Positions 9,195-19,149 of a stretch of DNA of 64,000 nucleotides are shown piece by piece. The translations under genes and the position numbers were made by a program. The DNA is from Niveispirillum sp. (lineage in GTDB: Bacteria > Pseudomonadota > Alphaproteobacteria > Azospirillales > Azospirillaceae): contig NZ_JAGOGJ010000011.1 in assembly GCF_017996735.1 (NCBI RefSeq), positions 22,378-86,377 of the forward strand, in the 5' to 3' direction. Under the pieces are notes generated by a model. It was not told where the DNA came from and made no database searches. It saw only the letters and a program-made list of their open reading frames with translations. Positions within the stretch are counted from its first letter, which is position 1. Each line of letters starts with the position of its first letter.

Positions 9195-9983
9195 TCAGCG
9201 CGGCAGGGTCAGGGCGCGGCTGCCCCGGTCGGCCAGGAAGGACAGCACATCGGCCACGGGCTGCACCTCCCCCGCTTCCGCCGTGACGGCGGCGACACGC
9301 TCGGCCATCTGTCCATCCCCTTCGAACAGCCGGCGGAAGGCGGCGCGGAGCGCGTGGATATCGTCCTTGGCAAAGCCGCGACGCTGCAACCCCACCAGAT
9401 TCAGCCCGGCCAGGAAGGCGCGGTCGCCCTTGACCAAGCCATAGGGGATGACATCGGCCTCTACGCCCGACATGCCGCCGATCATGGCATGGGCACCGAT
9501 GCGCACGAATTGGTGCACAGCCGACAGGCCGCCCAGCACGGCATGGTCGCCCACCACCACATGCCCGCCCAGCGTGGCATTGTTGGCGAAGATCACATTG
9601 TTGCCGACGATACAGTCATGGCCGATATGGACACCAACCATGAACAAGCCACCATCGCCGACACGCGTCACCATGCCACCACCCTCGGTGCCAGTATTCA
9701 TGGTGACGTTCTCACGGATGCGGTTGTTGCGGCCGATGATCAGTTCCGACGGCTCGCCCTTGTACTTCAAATCCTGCGGCGCATGGCCCAGCGAGGCGAA
9801 GGGATAGACGATGGTGCCTTCACCAATGCTGGTGCGGCCATCGACGGCGACATGACTGACCAGGCGCACATAATCGCCCAGCACCACATGCGGCCCCACC
9901 ACACAGAAGGGGCCGATCTCCACACCCGTACCGATGCGGGCACCGGGATCGACAATGGCACTGGGATGGATATTGGCGCTCAT
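9195..9983 (-). CDS. lpxA: UDP-N-acetylglucosamine acyltransferase
   Basis: 262 aa. First lipid A enzyme: moves a 3-hydroxyacyl chain from ACP to UDP-GlcNAc. The N-terminal two thirds are hexapeptide repeats of a left-handed beta helix (for example GARIGTGVEIGPFCVVGPHV). The catalytic His is in VGVHIGHDC (about residue 125) and the adjacent NNVIFANNATLGGHV segment follows. The C-terminal part is the short helical domain starting near GLQRRGFAKDDI. Confidence 0.97.
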   Translation of the reverse strand: MSANIHPSAIVDPGARIGTGVEIGPFCVVGPHVVLGDYVRLVSHVAVDGRTSIGEGTIVYPFASLGHAPQDLKYKGEPSELIIGRNNRIRENVTMNTGTEGGGMVTRVGDGGLFMVGVHIGHDCIVGNNVIFANNATLGGHVVVGDHAVLGGLSAVHQFVRIGAHAMIGGMSGVEADVIPYGLVKGDRAFLAGLNLVGLQRRGFAKDDIHALRAAFRRLFEGDGQMAERVAAVTAEAGEVQPVADVLSFLADRGSRALTLPR

Positions 9984-10015
9984 GGGCCGGACCCTTCTTC
10001 ATTCTTGACATGCGA

Positions 10016-10057
10016 AAGGGCGGTCTCCCGCCCTTCCCACCGCCTTTAACAAAGGCG
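10016..10057. promoter_or_regulatory. Two adjacent hairpins between fabZ and lpxA
   Basis: AAGGGCGG/CCGCCCTT (10016-10023/10028-10035, 4-base loop) and CGCCTTT/AAAGGCG (10041-10047/10051-10057, 3-base loop) lie in the 126-base fabZ-lpxA gap. No gene is seen there. They may attenuate or process the leftward transcript; neither has a T-run. Confidence 0.4.
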
Positions 10058-10109
10058 TTTGACAAAATTACGTCGGCTCCATGTCCACCAAGGGGAGCAA
10101 ATGCCGACC

Positions 10110-10595
10110 TTAATCACCCATGACGATCATGGCCGTGTAGGTGGCCTCGGCATGCAGGTTGCCGTCGACCCAGGCCTCGCCCCGGAACTTCCAGACATTA
10201 CGGCGGTTCTGGACCTTCTGGACCTTGATATGGATCTGGTCACCAGGGCCGATGGGGCGGCGAAACTTCGCCTCCTCGATCCCCATGAAATACACGAGAC
10301 GGCCCTCCGCCTCCTGTCCCAGGGTCTGCATGACCAGAATGGCAGAGGTCTGGGCCATGGCCTCCACGATCATGACGCCGGGGAACACCGGCTTCTGTGG
10401 GAAATGGCCGGTGAACTGCGGCTCGTTCATCGTCACGTTCTTGATGCCGGTGCAGCTTTCACCGTGAACGATGTCCTTCACCTTATCGACCAGCAGCATC
10501 GGATACCGGTGCGGGATCAGTTGCATGATCCGGTTGATATCCAGCTCGGTCACCGCGACCTTATTCGTTTCCGTCGTGCTCATCGCCCCGTCCAC
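10110..10595 (-). CDS. fabZ: 3-hydroxyacyl-[acyl-carrier-protein] dehydratase
   Basis: 161 aa from 10595, or 157 aa from the ATG at 10583. Hot-dog-fold dehydratase of fatty acid elongation. The catalytic His is in [13 protein letters not shown] and the Glu in VEAMAQTSA. The N-terminal motif [14 protein letters not shown] is also typical. Its start lies inside the end of lpxD, so the two are translationally coupled. FabZ and LpxA compete for the same 3-hydroxyacyl-ACP, and co-expression balances membrane phospholipid against lipid A. Confidence 0.96.
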   Translation of the reverse strand: MDGAMSTTETNKVAVTELDINRIMQLIPHRYPMLLVDKVKDIVHGESCTGIKNVTMNEPQFTGHFPQKPVFPGVMIVEAMAQTSAILVMQTLGQEAEGRLVYFMGIEEAKFRRPIGPGDQIHIKVQKVQNRRNVWKFRGEAWVDGNLHAEATYTAMIVMGD

Positions 10596-11610
10596 TTTTC
10601 CCCTTCGCCAGCCGCGCCATCATGGCGACCTGGCGGAAATATTGCCGCTTGGGCTGTGCCGGCGTGCCGAACACCTCCGTCATCGGCGGTACATCCCGCA
10701 TCACGCCGCTCTGTGCCGCAATGCGGGCCCCGGCCCCGATGGAAAGGTGGCCGGCCACCCCCGCCTGCGCCGCCAGCACGGCATGATGATCGAACTTCGT
10801 GCTGCCCGAGATGCCGGACTGGGCCACGATGACGCAGCCGGCACCAAGCGTGACGTTGTGCCCGATCTGGACCAGATTATCAATCATCGTGCCCCGGCCG
10901 ATGATGGTATCGGGGCCGGCCCCCCGGTCGATGGTGCTGTTGGCCCCCACTTCCACATCATCCTCGATGATGACACGGCCCATCTGCGGCACGCGAACAT
11001 GACCGGTCACGTCCATGGCGAAGCCGAACCCATCCTGGCCGATACGCGCACCGGGATAGATCACCACCCGGTCACCCACCAGACAGTGGGAGAGAGAGGC
11101 GCAGGCACCGATGATGCTGTCGGCGCCGATGCGGACATGGCGCCCGATCACGGCATTGGCCGCGATGCGGGTGCGCGGACCGATTTCCGCCCCCGCCTCG
11201 ATCACCACTCCGGCCGCCACCTCCACATTCTCACCCAGCACAGCAGTCGGGTCGACATGGGCGGCCGGGGAGATCAAGCCCGTGGAGGCCGGCAGCGGAT
11301 AGAAGGCCTGGGCACACAGGGCATAGCTTCGATAGGGCTTGGTCGACAGCAGCAGGGCCATGCCGGCCGGCGCCTTGTCGGCCAGGGCCGGATGCACCAC
11401 GCAGGCCGCGGCCCGGCTGGCCTGGAAGGCATCGATATATTTGCGATTATCCAGGAAGGAGAGATGCCCTTCCCCCGCCTGGTCCAGCGGCGCCACATCC
11501 GTCAAGATCAGAGAGGGGTCGGCACCGGGCGCCACCGTCGCATCGGACCGGGCCGCCAGATCGGCCAGCGTGAAGGGACCGGCACGGTCGAAGAAACGGG
11601 GATCGGCCAT
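10561..11610 (-). CDS. lpxD: UDP-3-O-(3-hydroxyacyl)glucosamine N-acyltransferase
   Basis: 349 aa. Third step of lipid A synthesis, adding the N-linked hydroxyacyl chain. The N-terminal uridine-binding domain runs to about residue 105 ([21 protein letters not shown]). The hexapeptide-repeat domain follows to about 320, with the catalytic His region in [13 protein letters not shown] and a conserved [18 protein letters not shown] stretch. The last residues form a helical tail rich in Arg and Lys. Overlaps fabZ by 23-35 bases. Confidence 0.96.
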   Translation of the reverse strand: MADPRFFDRAGPFTLADLAARSDATVAPGADPSLILTDVAPLDQAGEGHLSFLDNRKYIDAFQASRAAACVVHPALADKAPAGMALLLSTKPYRSYALCAQAFYPLPASTGLISPAAHVDPTAVLGENVEVAAGVVIEAGAEIGPRTRIAANAVIGRHVRIGADSIIGACASLSHCLVGDRVVIYPGARIGQDGFGFAMDVTGHVRVPQMGRVIIEDDVEVGANSTIDRGAGPDTIIGRGTMIDNLVQIGHNVTLGAGCVIVAQSGISGSTKFDHHAVLAAQAGVAGHLSIGAGARIAAQSGVMRDVPPMTEVFGTPAQPKRQYFRQVAMMARLAKGKSGRGDEHDGNE

Positions 11611-11669
11611 GGGATGTCCTTCATGTGTTGATCAAGGGGACCTTGGCCCCCCTCACCTTATATCAGCGA

Positions 11670-11699
11670 CCTTTAATCCCGGCCCATCGGGATTAAAGG
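11670..11699. promoter_or_regulatory. Perfect 12-bp hairpin in the ompH-lpxD gap
   Basis: CCTTTAATCCCG (11670-11681) pairs with CGGGATTAAAGG (11688-11699) across a 6-base loop. It sits in the 132-base space after ompH and before lpxD, the longest gap in this part of the operon. With no T-run it looks more like a processing or attenuation hairpin than a full terminator. Confidence 0.45.
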
Positions 11700-11742
11700 C
11701 TTCGGCGCGGATACAATCGGTCCGGATTCGTGACCGATTATA

Positions 11743-12336
11743 TTATGTCGGCGGTGGAACGCTGACCGTCACTTGCGGCAGACGGCCGTTCAGGCGCTCC
11801 AGCACCTCTGCGGTGATGTCACCGGCGGCACCCGACTGATAGACGATGAACTGCCGGGAGATGACCAGCGTGGCACCGGACTCCTTCGCCACCTCCGCGA
11901 TCACCTGGTCCAGCGTGTTGATCACACTGTTGCGGGCCTGGTTGAAGGCGATGTCCAGACGGCGGGTGCGTTCCTGCAGGGCGCGGCCGGTGGCAGACAC
12001 CTGGGTCTCGAACTCCGTCCGCTTGCGGTCGAATTCCTCCACCGACACGGTCTGGCGCAGGCGGGCCAGTTCCTGTTCGGCTTGGCGCAACCCTTCCTGC
12101 TGCTGCGCCACGTCGCGCTGCAACTGGTCCTTCTGCACATCCAACTGCTGCTGGATGGTGCGCATGGCGGTCGCTTGCTGCAGGATGGTGGGAATGTCCA
12201 CCACCGCAACCTGGGCATAGGGCAGCCGGCGCGCCGGCTGCGGCGCCACCGTCGCGGCTTCCTGGGCATAAGACGCGACCGGCCCGACCACAAGGGCCAG
12301 GCCGGTAAAAAACAGGGCGATGGGGCGAAGCGCCAA
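11743..12336 (-). CDS. ompH: OmpH/Skp family periplasmic chaperone
   Basis: 197 aa with a signal peptide (hydrophobic core residues 5-20). The mature part is a long charged coiled coil (about residues 60-135, Gln/Arg/Glu-rich) framed by a small beta body, the jellyfish-like Skp layout. It holds unfolded outer-membrane proteins in the periplasm before delivery to BamA. The final ITAEVLERLNGRLPQVTV segment is the usual C-terminal strand. Located 14 bases downstream of bamA, as in most proteobacteria. Confidence 0.92.
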   Translation of the reverse strand: MALRPIALFFTGLALVVGPVASYAQEAATVAPQPARRLPYAQVAVVDIPTILQQATAMRTIQQQLDVQKDQLQRDVAQQQEGLRQAEQELARLRQTVSVEEFDRKRTEFETQVSATGRALQERTRRLDIAFNQARNSVINTLDQVIAEVAKESGATLVISRQFIVYQSGAAGDITAEVLERLNGRLPQVTVSVPPPT

Positions 12337-12350
12337 TGCCCTATCCCCCG

Positions 12351-14678
12351 TCAGAACCGGGTACCGAAGCTGAATTTCAGCGTTTCGGTCTGGTCATACG
12401 GTTCCTTGGCGATCGGGTAGGCCAGATCCAGACGGATCGGACCGAACGGCGACTTCCACGACACGCCGACACCGGCCGACATGCGGACCTTGTTGCTGTC
12501 GCGGAACACGTCGCCGACGCCCGGCGTCTCCTTCGCGGCCGTCAGCGTACCGGCATCGTAGAAGGCGTGGGCCTTCACACCCAACTCGTCCGGCAGGCCC
12601 AACTTGGTGGTCAGTTCAAGGCTAGCGCGGCTAAAGATAGTGCCACCAAGGGCGTCGCTGTTCTCCGGATTGGTCGGGTCGGGCACGTTGCGCGGTCCGA
12701 TACCGCCGATCTCAAAGCCGCGGAGCGTATCGCCACCGATGAAGAACCGGTCATTGATGCGCAGGTCCTTGCCCATGCCCCAGATGTAACCGGCCTCTGT
12801 CGTCAGACCCAGAACCACTTCCTCGAACGGTTCCCAATACTGGCCCGCCGTGACGCGGTTGCGCAGGTAGCGGGTGTCGCCGCCGACACCAGCAAATTCC
12901 ACCGACCACAGGAAATAATAGCCGTTGGTCGGCTCGACCTTGCTGTCGCGGTCATCGTACAGCAACTGGCTTTCCACCGACGAGGTGATGGTGGTGCCCA
13001 ACTGATCCTGCAGGAACAGGGACGAACCGAAATAGATATTGTCGATCTTGTTCTGAACCAGCGAGTAGCTGACGCGCTGGCGCAGCTTCTCCGACAGCGG
13101 ATAGCCGGCGCGCAGCACGATACCGGTCGATTCCAGATCGTAGGAGATGGTGTCGCGATTGTCGCGGACCACGCGGAACAGATCCACGCCGGCCGCCAAA
13201 TCGCGATCCAGGAAATAGGGCTCAGTAAAGCCCAGATCGACCTCAAAGCTGCGGCTCGACAGCAGGGTCGACAGGCGCAGGTCCTGGCCCTTGCCCAGCA
13301 GGTTGCGCTGACGGATCGAGAAGTCCAGCAGCGCGCCGTCGGTGGAGGAGTAACCGGCACCAAGCTGGATTTCACCCGTCGGCTGTTCCTCGACCTCGAT
13401 GGTGATAACCGACTGGTCGCGGGTGCTGCCCTCGGCCGTCTTCACCTCGACGCCGCTATCCAGGAAGTAGCCCAGATCCTTGATGCGCTGTTCGGAGCGC
13501 TTGACCTTGGACACGCTGAACGGGTCGCCTTCGACCAGCAGCATCTCGCGGCGGATGACCTTGTCCAGCGTGTTGTAATTGCCGACAATATCGATACGCT
13601 CGACGAAGACGCGCGGGCTTTCTTTCAATTCGAAGACCACGTCGATCGTCTGATCTTCCTGATTGCGGTCCAGCAACGGGTCGATTTCGACGAACGCGTA
13701 TTGCAGATCACCCAGACGGTTGGTCAGGGCGGTGATGCTCTCCTCGATCTTGTCGCCATTATACCATTCGCCCTGATAGGCGCTGATGGCTTCATAGAGC
13801 GGGTTGATATCGATGTCTTGGATGTCCGACTGGATCGTGATCTTGCCGAACTTGTACCGCTTGCCCTCATCCACCGTCATGGTGATGAAGAATTCCTCGC
13901 GGTCAGGCGTCAGTTCGGCGACCGAGGTCAGGACCTTGAAGTCGGCATAGCCGTTGCGCAGATAGTGGCGGCGGACCTGCTCCTGGTCATAGCGCAGACG
14001 CTCGGGATCATAATTGTCGTTGGACGACAGGAACCGCCACCAGCGCGACTCCTTGGTGATCATGATCTCACGCAGATCATCATCATCGAACACATTGTTG
14101 TTCACGATGTTGATGGCCTGCACGCCCGTCATCTGCCCCTCTTCGATCTCGAAGATCAGGTCGACGCGGTTCTGTTCAAGCTGAACGATCTTCGGCTCGA
14201 TGCGCGCGGCGAAGCGGCCCTTGCGGCGATAGAGTTCCTGGATGCGCTCGACGTCGTTCTGCACGCGGGTGCGGGTATAGACGGTGCGCGGGCGCAACTG
14301 GACCTCGGGATTGATATCCTCGGTCTTGATGCGTTTGTTCCCTTCGAAGGCGATGCGGTTGATGATGGGATTTTCCACCACCTGCACCAGCATCACCCCA
14401 CCTTCGCGTCGTATCGACACGTCCGCGAACAGGCCGGTCGCGAACAGCGACTTCAGCGACTGATCGATCTTATCGGGATCGAAGCTGTCGCCCGGCCGGA
14501 CGGTCATGTACGACTGGACCGTGGCGCTTTCGATGCGCTGCGACCCCTCGACACGGATTTCGCGAATGATGCCACCATCAAACGCCTCCTGGGCCATGGC
14601 GCCGGTCGACAGCGCGATAGCGGATGTTGCGGTGCCGCCCAGCAGCAGGCACAGCGCGAACCTGGAAACCGAGACCAA
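12351..14678 (-). CDS. bamA: Outer membrane protein assembly factor BamA
   Basis: 775 aa from a TTG at 14678, preceded by GGGGGAA. The frame stays open to 15101, but the extra N-terminus lies inside rseP, has no signal peptide and is rejected. From 14678 the product starts with a signal peptide (RFALCLLLGGTATSAIAL, cleavage near AMAQ). Five POTRA domains follow to about residue 440, then the Omp85 beta-barrel. The barrel carries VRMSAGVGVSWKSPFGPIRL near the C-terminus and ends in Phe (FSFGTRF), the usual outer-membrane sorting signal. It inserts beta-barrel proteins into the outer membrane. Confidence 0.95.
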   Translation of the reverse strand: MVSVSRFALCLLLGGTATSAIALSTGAMAQEAFDGGIIREIRVEGSQRIESATVQSYMTVRPGDSFDPDKIDQSLKSLFATGLFADVSIRREGGVMLVQVVENPIINRIAFEGNKRIKTEDINPEVQLRPRTVYTRTRVQNDVERIQELYRRKGRFAARIEPKIVQLEQNRVDLIFEIEEGQMTGVQAINIVNNNVFDDDDLREIMITKESRWWRFLSSNDNYDPERLRYDQEQVRRHYLRNGYADFKVLTSVAELTPDREEFFITMTVDEGKRYKFGKITIQSDIQDIDINPLYEAISAYQGEWYNGDKIEESITALTNRLGDLQYAFVEIDPLLDRNQEDQTIDVVFELKESPRVFVERIDIVGNYNTLDKVIRREMLLVEGDPFSVSKVKRSEQRIKDLGYFLDSGVEVKTAEGSTRDQSVITIEVEEQPTGEIQLGAGYSSTDGALLDFSIRQRNLLGKGQDLRLSTLLSSRSFEVDLGFTEPYFLDRDLAAGVDLFRVVRDNRDTISYDLESTGIVLRAGYPLSEKLRQRVSYSLVQNKIDNIYFGSSLFLQDQLGTTITSSVESQLLYDDRDSKVEPTNGYYFLWSVEFAGVGGDTRYLRNRVTAGQYWEPFEEVVLGLTTEAGYIWGMGKDLRINDRFFIGGDTLRGFEIGGIGPRNVPDPTNPENSDALGGTIFSRASLELTTKLGLPDELGVKAHAFYDAGTLTAAKETPGVGDVFRDSNKVRMSAGVGVSWKSPFGPIRLDLAYPIAKEPYDQTETLKFSFGTRF

Positions 14679-14695
14679 CTGTTCCCCCAAAAAGG

Positions 14696-15850
14696 CTAAG
14701 ACAGGACACCCTTGACGAAATCGACGACACGCAGTTGGACCAAGTCGTTCCACGTGGCGAAAACCATCAAGGTCAATACCAAAGCCAGACCGACCCGGAA
14801 ACCATATTCCTGAGCCCTCTCGCCAAGAGGCCGTCCGCGAACGGCCTCCACTGCGTAATACAGCAGATGTCCCCCGTCCAGCATCGGAATGGGAAACAAG
14901 TTGATCAGGCCCAGATTGATGGACAGCACGGCCACGAACCAGATCATGGTCACGAAACCGGTCTGGGCCACCTGACCCGACATCTGCGCGATGCGGATGG
15001 GTCCGCCCAACTCGTTCGTGCTGCGCATGCCCATCGCCATCTGCCAGACAGCATCGAGCGTGCCCTCCGTCATCCGGACCGTCTCCTTGCCGGCTTCCCA
15101 CAAGGCGGTCAGCGGGGTCTGGCGGCGGTATTCGTCATTACCACGCATCACACCCAGCCGGCCTATCGTGTGGATATTGCCGAACCGGTCCTCCATCTGC
15201 TCCGCCCGCGGTGTGACGGTCAGTTCGAGGCGCTTGGGCTCCGCACCCTCCACCTCGACCCGCTCCACCACCATCGACACGGTGCGGCCCGGATTCATGA
15301 CGATGACGCCCAGCACATCCTCGAACCGGGGCGTGTCACGCCCATCCATGGACAGAATGCGGTCACCGGGCTTCATCCCCGCTTCCGCCGCCGCCCCTTC
15401 GGGCAAAACGTCGCGGATCACGGGCGGCGTATAGGGCTGACCATAGACCATGAACATGAAGGCAAGGGCAACGATGGCGAACAGGAAGTTCGCCGCCGGC
15501 CCCGCCGCCACAATGGCCATGCGCTGTCCCACCCGCTTGTGATGGAAAGACACGGCACGGTCGGCCGCACTCATCGTCGACAGGCCGCTTCCCGGCGTGC
15601 TGGCGGCACCGGCATCGCCGAACATCTTCACATAGCCGCCCAGCGGGATCAGGCTGAATTTCCAGCGGGTGCCGTGGCGGTCGGTCCGGCCGAAAATCTC
15701 CGGCCCAAAGCCGATGGAGAATACCTCCACCCGCACGCCATTGCGGCGCGCCACCAGGAAATGCCCCATTTCGTGCACAAAGACCAGCACGGTCAGCACG
15801 ACCAGGAACATCACCCCGTAATTCCAGACGAAGCCGAAGACTTCCATCAA
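14696..15850 (-). CDS. rseP: RIP metalloprotease RseP (site-2 protease)
   Basis: 384 aa inner-membrane zinc protease that cleaves anti-sigma factors and leftover signal peptides within the membrane. The zinc motif HEMGH is at about residues 26-30 in the first membrane helix. The third zinc ligand lies in NLFPIPMLDGGHLLYYA near residue 330. One clear PDZ domain (about 120-200: VLPEGAAAEAGMKPGDRILSM-like) sits between the catalytic helices. Gap to dxr 18 bases and to bamA 17 bases, so it belongs to the same transcript. Confidence 0.95.
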   Translation of the reverse strand: MMEVFGFVWNYGVMFLVVLTVLVFVHEMGHFLVARRNGVRVEVFSIGFGPEIFGRTDRHGTRWKFSLIPLGGYVKMFGDAGAASTPGSGLSTMSAADRAVSFHHKRVGQRMAIVAAGPAANFLFAIVALAFMFMVYGQPYTPPVIRDVLPEGAAAEAGMKPGDRILSMDGRDTPRFEDVLGVIVMNPGRTVSMVVERVEVEGAEPKRLELTVTPRAEQMEDRFGNIHTIGRLGVMRGNDEYRRQTPLTALWEAGKETVRMTEGTLDAVWQMAMGMRSTNELGGPIRIAQMSGQVAQTGFVTMIWFVAVLSINLGLINLFPIPMLDGGHLLYYAVEAVRGRPLGERAQEYGFRVGLALVLTLMVFATWNDLVQLRVVDFVKGVLS

Positions 15851-15868
15851 TGCGCCTCCAGGGGCCGC

Positions 15869-17065
15869 TCAGTTCGCGCGAGATAAAACCGCAATTTCGG
15901 CAATGGCGTGGCAACGCGCTTCCGCATCGGCCGCTTCCACATCCGCCAGCGTGCCCAACGGGCCATGCGCCAGCGTGGTCAGGCACTTCTCCACGACGCG
16001 CGGGATATCCAGAAAGCCCAGAGTCCCGGCCAGGAAGGCGGCAACCGCCACCTCGTTCGCCGCGTTCAGGATTGTAGGGGCCGCCCCGCCGCTTTGCAAG
16101 GCAAGCCGCGCCAGCCCCAGGGCGGGGAATCGAACAGGATCGGGCGACTCGAAGGTCAGGTTCGCCGCCTTCACCAGATCCAACCGATCGCCCGGCGTCG
16201 CCACCCGGTCCGGCCAGGCCAGCGCCACCGCGATGGGCGTGCGCATGTCGGGTGTTCCCAACTGAGCCAGCACCGACCCGTCGACATATTCGACCAGGGA
16301 ATGGATCACCGATTGCGGATGGACCAGCACATTGATCCGGTCTTCCGGCATGGCGAACAGGTGATGCGCCTCGATCAGTTCCAGGCCCTTGTTCATCATG
16401 CTGGCGCTGTCGACGCTGATCTTGGCGCCCATGGACCAGTTGGGGTGGGCGCAGGCCTGGGCCGGCGTCACGCCCTGCATGGCTTCCCGTGTCCAGGTGC
16501 GGAATGGCCCGCCCGACGCGGTCAGGATCAGGCGGGAAATGCGATCGCGCCGGGCCTCGTCAAAGACCTGGAAGATGGCGCTATGCTCACTGTCGACCGG
16601 CAGCAGCGTGGCGCCGCAGCGGCGCACCTCCGCCATCACCAGTTCGCCCGCGCAGACCAGCACTTCCTTGTTGGCCAGCGCGACCGTGGCACCACGCTGT
16701 ACCGCGGCCAGCGTCGGGGCCAGGCCGGCGGCACCGACAATGGCTGCCATCACCCAGTCGGCTTCCGGGCGGCTGGCGGCCTCCACCACGGCGGCGGGGC
16801 CGGCCGCCACGGCAATGCCGGTCCCGGTCAGCGCGTCCTTCAGATCGGCATAGCCGGCAGGGTCAGAAATAACCGCCAGGGCGGGACGCAGCAACCGGGC
16901 CTGTTCAGCGAGCTTGCCCACATTGCGGCCGGCCACCAGTACCTCTGTGCGGAACCGGTCGGGATAGGCCGCCAGCAGTTCGACCGTGTTGCTGCCCACC
17001 GATCCGGTGCAGCCCAGCACGGTTACCCGGCGCGTCGTCTCAGGCGTCACCAAAATCGCACCCAT
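15869..17065 (-). CDS. dxr: 1-deoxy-D-xylulose-5-phosphate reductoisomerase
   Basis: 398 aa. Makes 2-C-methyl-D-erythritol 4-phosphate with NADPH, the committed step of the MEP isoprenoid pathway. The N-terminal NADPH motif is [14 protein letters not shown]. Metal and substrate residues are in [22 protein letters not shown] and [20 protein letters not shown]. The isoprenoid product feeds undecaprenyl synthesis by the neighbouring uppS. Overlaps the end of cdsA by 19 bases. Confidence 0.97.
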   Translation of the reverse strand: MGAILVTPETTRRVTVLGCTGSVGSNTVELLAAYPDRFRTEVLVAGRNVGKLAEQARLLRPALAVISDPAGYADLKDALTGTGIAVAAGPAAVVEAASRPEADWVMAAIVGAAGLAPTLAAVQRGATVALANKEVLVCAGELVMAEVRRCGATLLPVDSEHSAIFQVFDEARRDRISRLILTASGGPFRTWTREAMQGVTPAQACAHPNWSMGAKISVDSASMMNKGLELIEAHHLFAMPEDRINVLVHPQSVIHSLVEYVDGSVLAQLGTPDMRTPIAVALAWPDRVATPGDRLDLVKAANLTFESPDPVRFPALGLARLALQSGGAAPTILNAANEVAVAAFLAGTLGFLDIPRVVEKCLTTLAHGPLGTLADVEAADAEARCHAIAEIAVLSRAN

Positions 17066-17805
17066 TCTCCGGCCGTCATTTCGAACAGCGCATAAAGCGG
17101 GGCCGCGAACAGCAGCCCGTCGATGCGATCCAGGATACCGCCATGGCCAGGGATCAGGCTGGAACTGTCCTTCACATCGACCCGGCGCTTCATATAGCTC
17201 TCGAACAGGTCACCCACCTGCCCCGCCACGGCGAGCACGGCACCGATGGCGGCATAGGCCATGACGGCGGCGGCATGCACATGGTGCGGCACATCGGTGG
17301 CGGCCGGCGGCACCAGCCAGCCCGGCAGCCAGTCCCCGCTTTGCGCCGCCCCGAACAACCCGCCCAGCGTGGCCGACGCCACCATGCCGCCGATCAGGCC
17401 GGCCCAGGTCTTTTTCGGACTGATACGCGGTGCCAGTTTCGGCCCGCCAATACTCTTGCCCGCCGCATAGGCCCCGATATCGGTGGCCCAGATGCACAGC
17501 ATCAGGAACAGGAACAGGGCCAGACCATAGGGGCCGCTTTCCAGCCGCAGCCACAGCATGGAGAAAAAGGGCAGACCGATATAGAGAGGTAGAAACGCAA
17601 GATGGCCCGAGCGGTTAGGACCCGGCATCACCAGCCGGTAATATTCCCACGCCGACAGCCCCGCCAGCACCGCGACCAGCACCTGGAACGGCAGTCCGCC
17701 ATACCAGACGGCGGCCAGCACAGGGGGTGCCAGGGCAAGGGCGGAGATCACGCGCTGCGTGAAGTTGGACCGGGGCTTCTTGGGGGGGCGCTGGCTGTCG
17801 ATCAC
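17047..17805 (-). CDS. cdsA: Phosphatidate cytidylyltransferase
   Basis: 252 aa from a GTG at 17805, 4 bases after the uppS stop. The frame extends upstream to 17931 but that part overlaps uppS and is unlikely to be translated. Integral membrane enzyme making CDP-diacylglycerol from phosphatidic acid and CTP. There are about seven hydrophobic segments. The C-terminal signature [20 protein letters not shown] continuing into ILDRIDG is complete, including the Asp residues needed for metal binding. Confidence 0.95.
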   Translation of the reverse strand: MIDSQRPPKKPRSNFTQRVISALALAPPVLAAVWYGGLPFQVLVAVLAGLSAWEYYRLVMPGPNRSGHLAFLPLYIGLPFFSMLWLRLESGPYGLALFLFLMLCIWATDIGAYAAGKSIGGPKLAPRISPKKTWAGLIGGMVASATLGGLFGAAQSGDWLPGWLVPPAATDVPHHVHAAAVMAYAAIGAVLAVAGQVGDLFESYMKRRVDVKDSSSLIPGHGGILDRIDGLLFAAPLYALFEMTAGEWVRFW

Positions 17806-17809
17806 GATA

Positions 17810-18550
17810 TCAACGGCTTCCGACCGTGGCCCCGAAGCGCCGCTCGCGCCGGTGGAATTCCTGAATGGCGGCTTCCAGATCGCGGCGGGTGAAGTCCGGC
17901 CACAGCGTGTCCAGGAAAACCAGCTCCGCATAGGCCAGTTGCCAGAGCAGGAAGTTGCTGATGCGCTTTTCCCCGCTGGTGCGGATCATCAGGTCGGGGT
18001 CGGGAATGTCCCCGCCCGTGGTCAGTTCGCGGGCAAAGGTATCGGGCGTGATGTCGCCGGGCGTCATCTCCCCCCGCTCCACCGCCTGGGCCAGTTTGCG
18101 CGCCGCATCCACCAGTTCCTGCCGCCCCCCATAGGACAGGGCCAGGACCAGGGTCATGTCGGCATTGTTGGCCGTCAGCGCCTCTGAATTCTCGATCAGG
18201 GCCTGGATGTCGGATGACAGGCGGGAGCGATCGCCGATGACGCGCAGGCGGATGCCGTTCTTGTGCAGCTTTGCGATCTCTCCCCGAAGGTAGAAGCGCA
18301 GAAGCTGCATCAGGGTGGAAACCTCGTCCTCCGGACGGCTCCAGTTCTCGGTGGAGAAGCTGTAAAGCGTCAGGAAGCGCACGCCCAGTTCGCGTGCCCC
18401 CTCGATCGCGTGACGGACGGCGTCCACGCCCTTCTTGTGTCCCGCAGTGCGCGGCAGGCCCCGCGCCGTCGCCCAACGGCCATTGCCATCCATGATGATG
18501 GCGATGTGTGTGGGCGGCGGCGTAAAGGCTGTTGTGTCGGGGCCCGGCAT
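17810..18550 (-). CDS. uppS: Isoprenyl transferase (undecaprenyl diphosphate synthase)
   Basis: 246 aa cis-prenyltransferase that extends farnesyl diphosphate to the C55 lipid carrier for peptidoglycan and LPS. The active-site stretch IIMDGNGRWATARGLPRTAG (residues 18-37) holds the catalytic Asp. It is followed by LYSFSTENWSRP and the C-terminal DLMIRTSGEKRISNFLLWQ motif. Placed between frr (37-base gap) and cdsA. Confidence 0.96.
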   Translation of the reverse strand: MPGPDTTAFTPPPTHIAIIMDGNGRWATARGLPRTAGHKKGVDAVRHAIEGARELGVRFLTLYSFSTENWSRPEDEVSTLMQLLRFYLRGEIAKLHKNGIRLRVIGDRSRLSSDIQALIENSEALTANNADMTLVLALSYGGRQELVDAARKLAQAVERGEMTPGDITPDTFARELTTGGDIPDPDLMIRTSGEKRISNFLLWQLAYAELVFLDTLWPDFTRRDLEAAIQEFHRRERRFGATVGSR

Positions 18551-18587
18551 GGCGGCAGGTCCTTAACCCTTGGGTACCGGGAAACGA

Positions 18588-19148
18588 TCAGACCTGCAGG
18601 ATTTCCTTTTCCTTGGTGGCCAGCGCCTCGTCCACCTTCTTGATATGGGCGTCGGTGGCAGCCTGCACCTTGTCGGCCCAGACCTTCTGCTCGTCCTCGG
18701 ACAGGGAACCGTCCTTCTGCAGCTTCTTCAGCCCGTCCATGCCGTCGCGGCGCACATTGCGCACGGCCACGCGGGTCTGCTCGGCATATTTGGCGGCAAC
18801 CTTGGACAGTTCCTTGCGGCGCTCGGAATTCAGTTCCGGAATGGGCACGCGGATGGTCGCACCCTCGGTCTGCGGGTTCAGACCCAGGCCGGCGTCACGG
18901 ATGGCCTTTTCCACCGCCTTTACGGTCGAACGGTCGAACACCTGCACCGAGATCAGGCGCGGCTCCGGCACGGAGATGTTGGCCACCTGATTGAGGGGCA
19001 CCGTCGTGCCATAGGCCTCGACCGTCACCGGCTCCAGCAGATTGGCGGAAGCACGACCAGTACGCAGACCGGCGAATTCCTTGCGGAGCACCTCAAGAGC
19101 ACCGGCCATGCGATGCTCAATGTCCTTGATCAGATCGGGAGCGGCCAC
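18588..19148 (-). CDS. frr: Ribosome recycling factor
   Basis: 186 aa, the standard length. With EF-G it splits the ribosome after termination. Conserved elements visible: [40 protein letters not shown] and the C-terminal [15 protein letters not shown]. It starts with GTG at 19148, one base after the pyrH stop, with a GAGG ribosome-binding site inside the end of pyrH. Confidence 0.97.
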   Translation of the reverse strand: MAAPDLIKDIEHRMAGALEVLRKEFAGLRTGRASANLLEPVTVEAYGTTVPLNQVANISVPEPRLISVQVFDRSTVKAVEKAIRDAGLGLNPQTEGATIRVPIPELNSERRKELSKVAAKYAEQTRVAVRNVRRDGMDGLKKLQKDGSLSEDEQKVWADKVQAATDAHIKKVDEALATKEKEILQV

Positions 19149-19149
19149 C

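Noticed and set aside
12336..14699. 787-residue open frame on the plus strand opposite bamA
   Set aside because: Exact antisense of a clear BamA; low-complexity, Gln/Asp/Leu-rich product typical of GC-rich shadow frames, no family resemblance.
14679..15101. Upstream extension of bamA to a 916-residue product
   Set aside because: It lies inside rseP, puts 140 unconserved residues before an obvious signal peptide, and a start at 14678 fits the family length.
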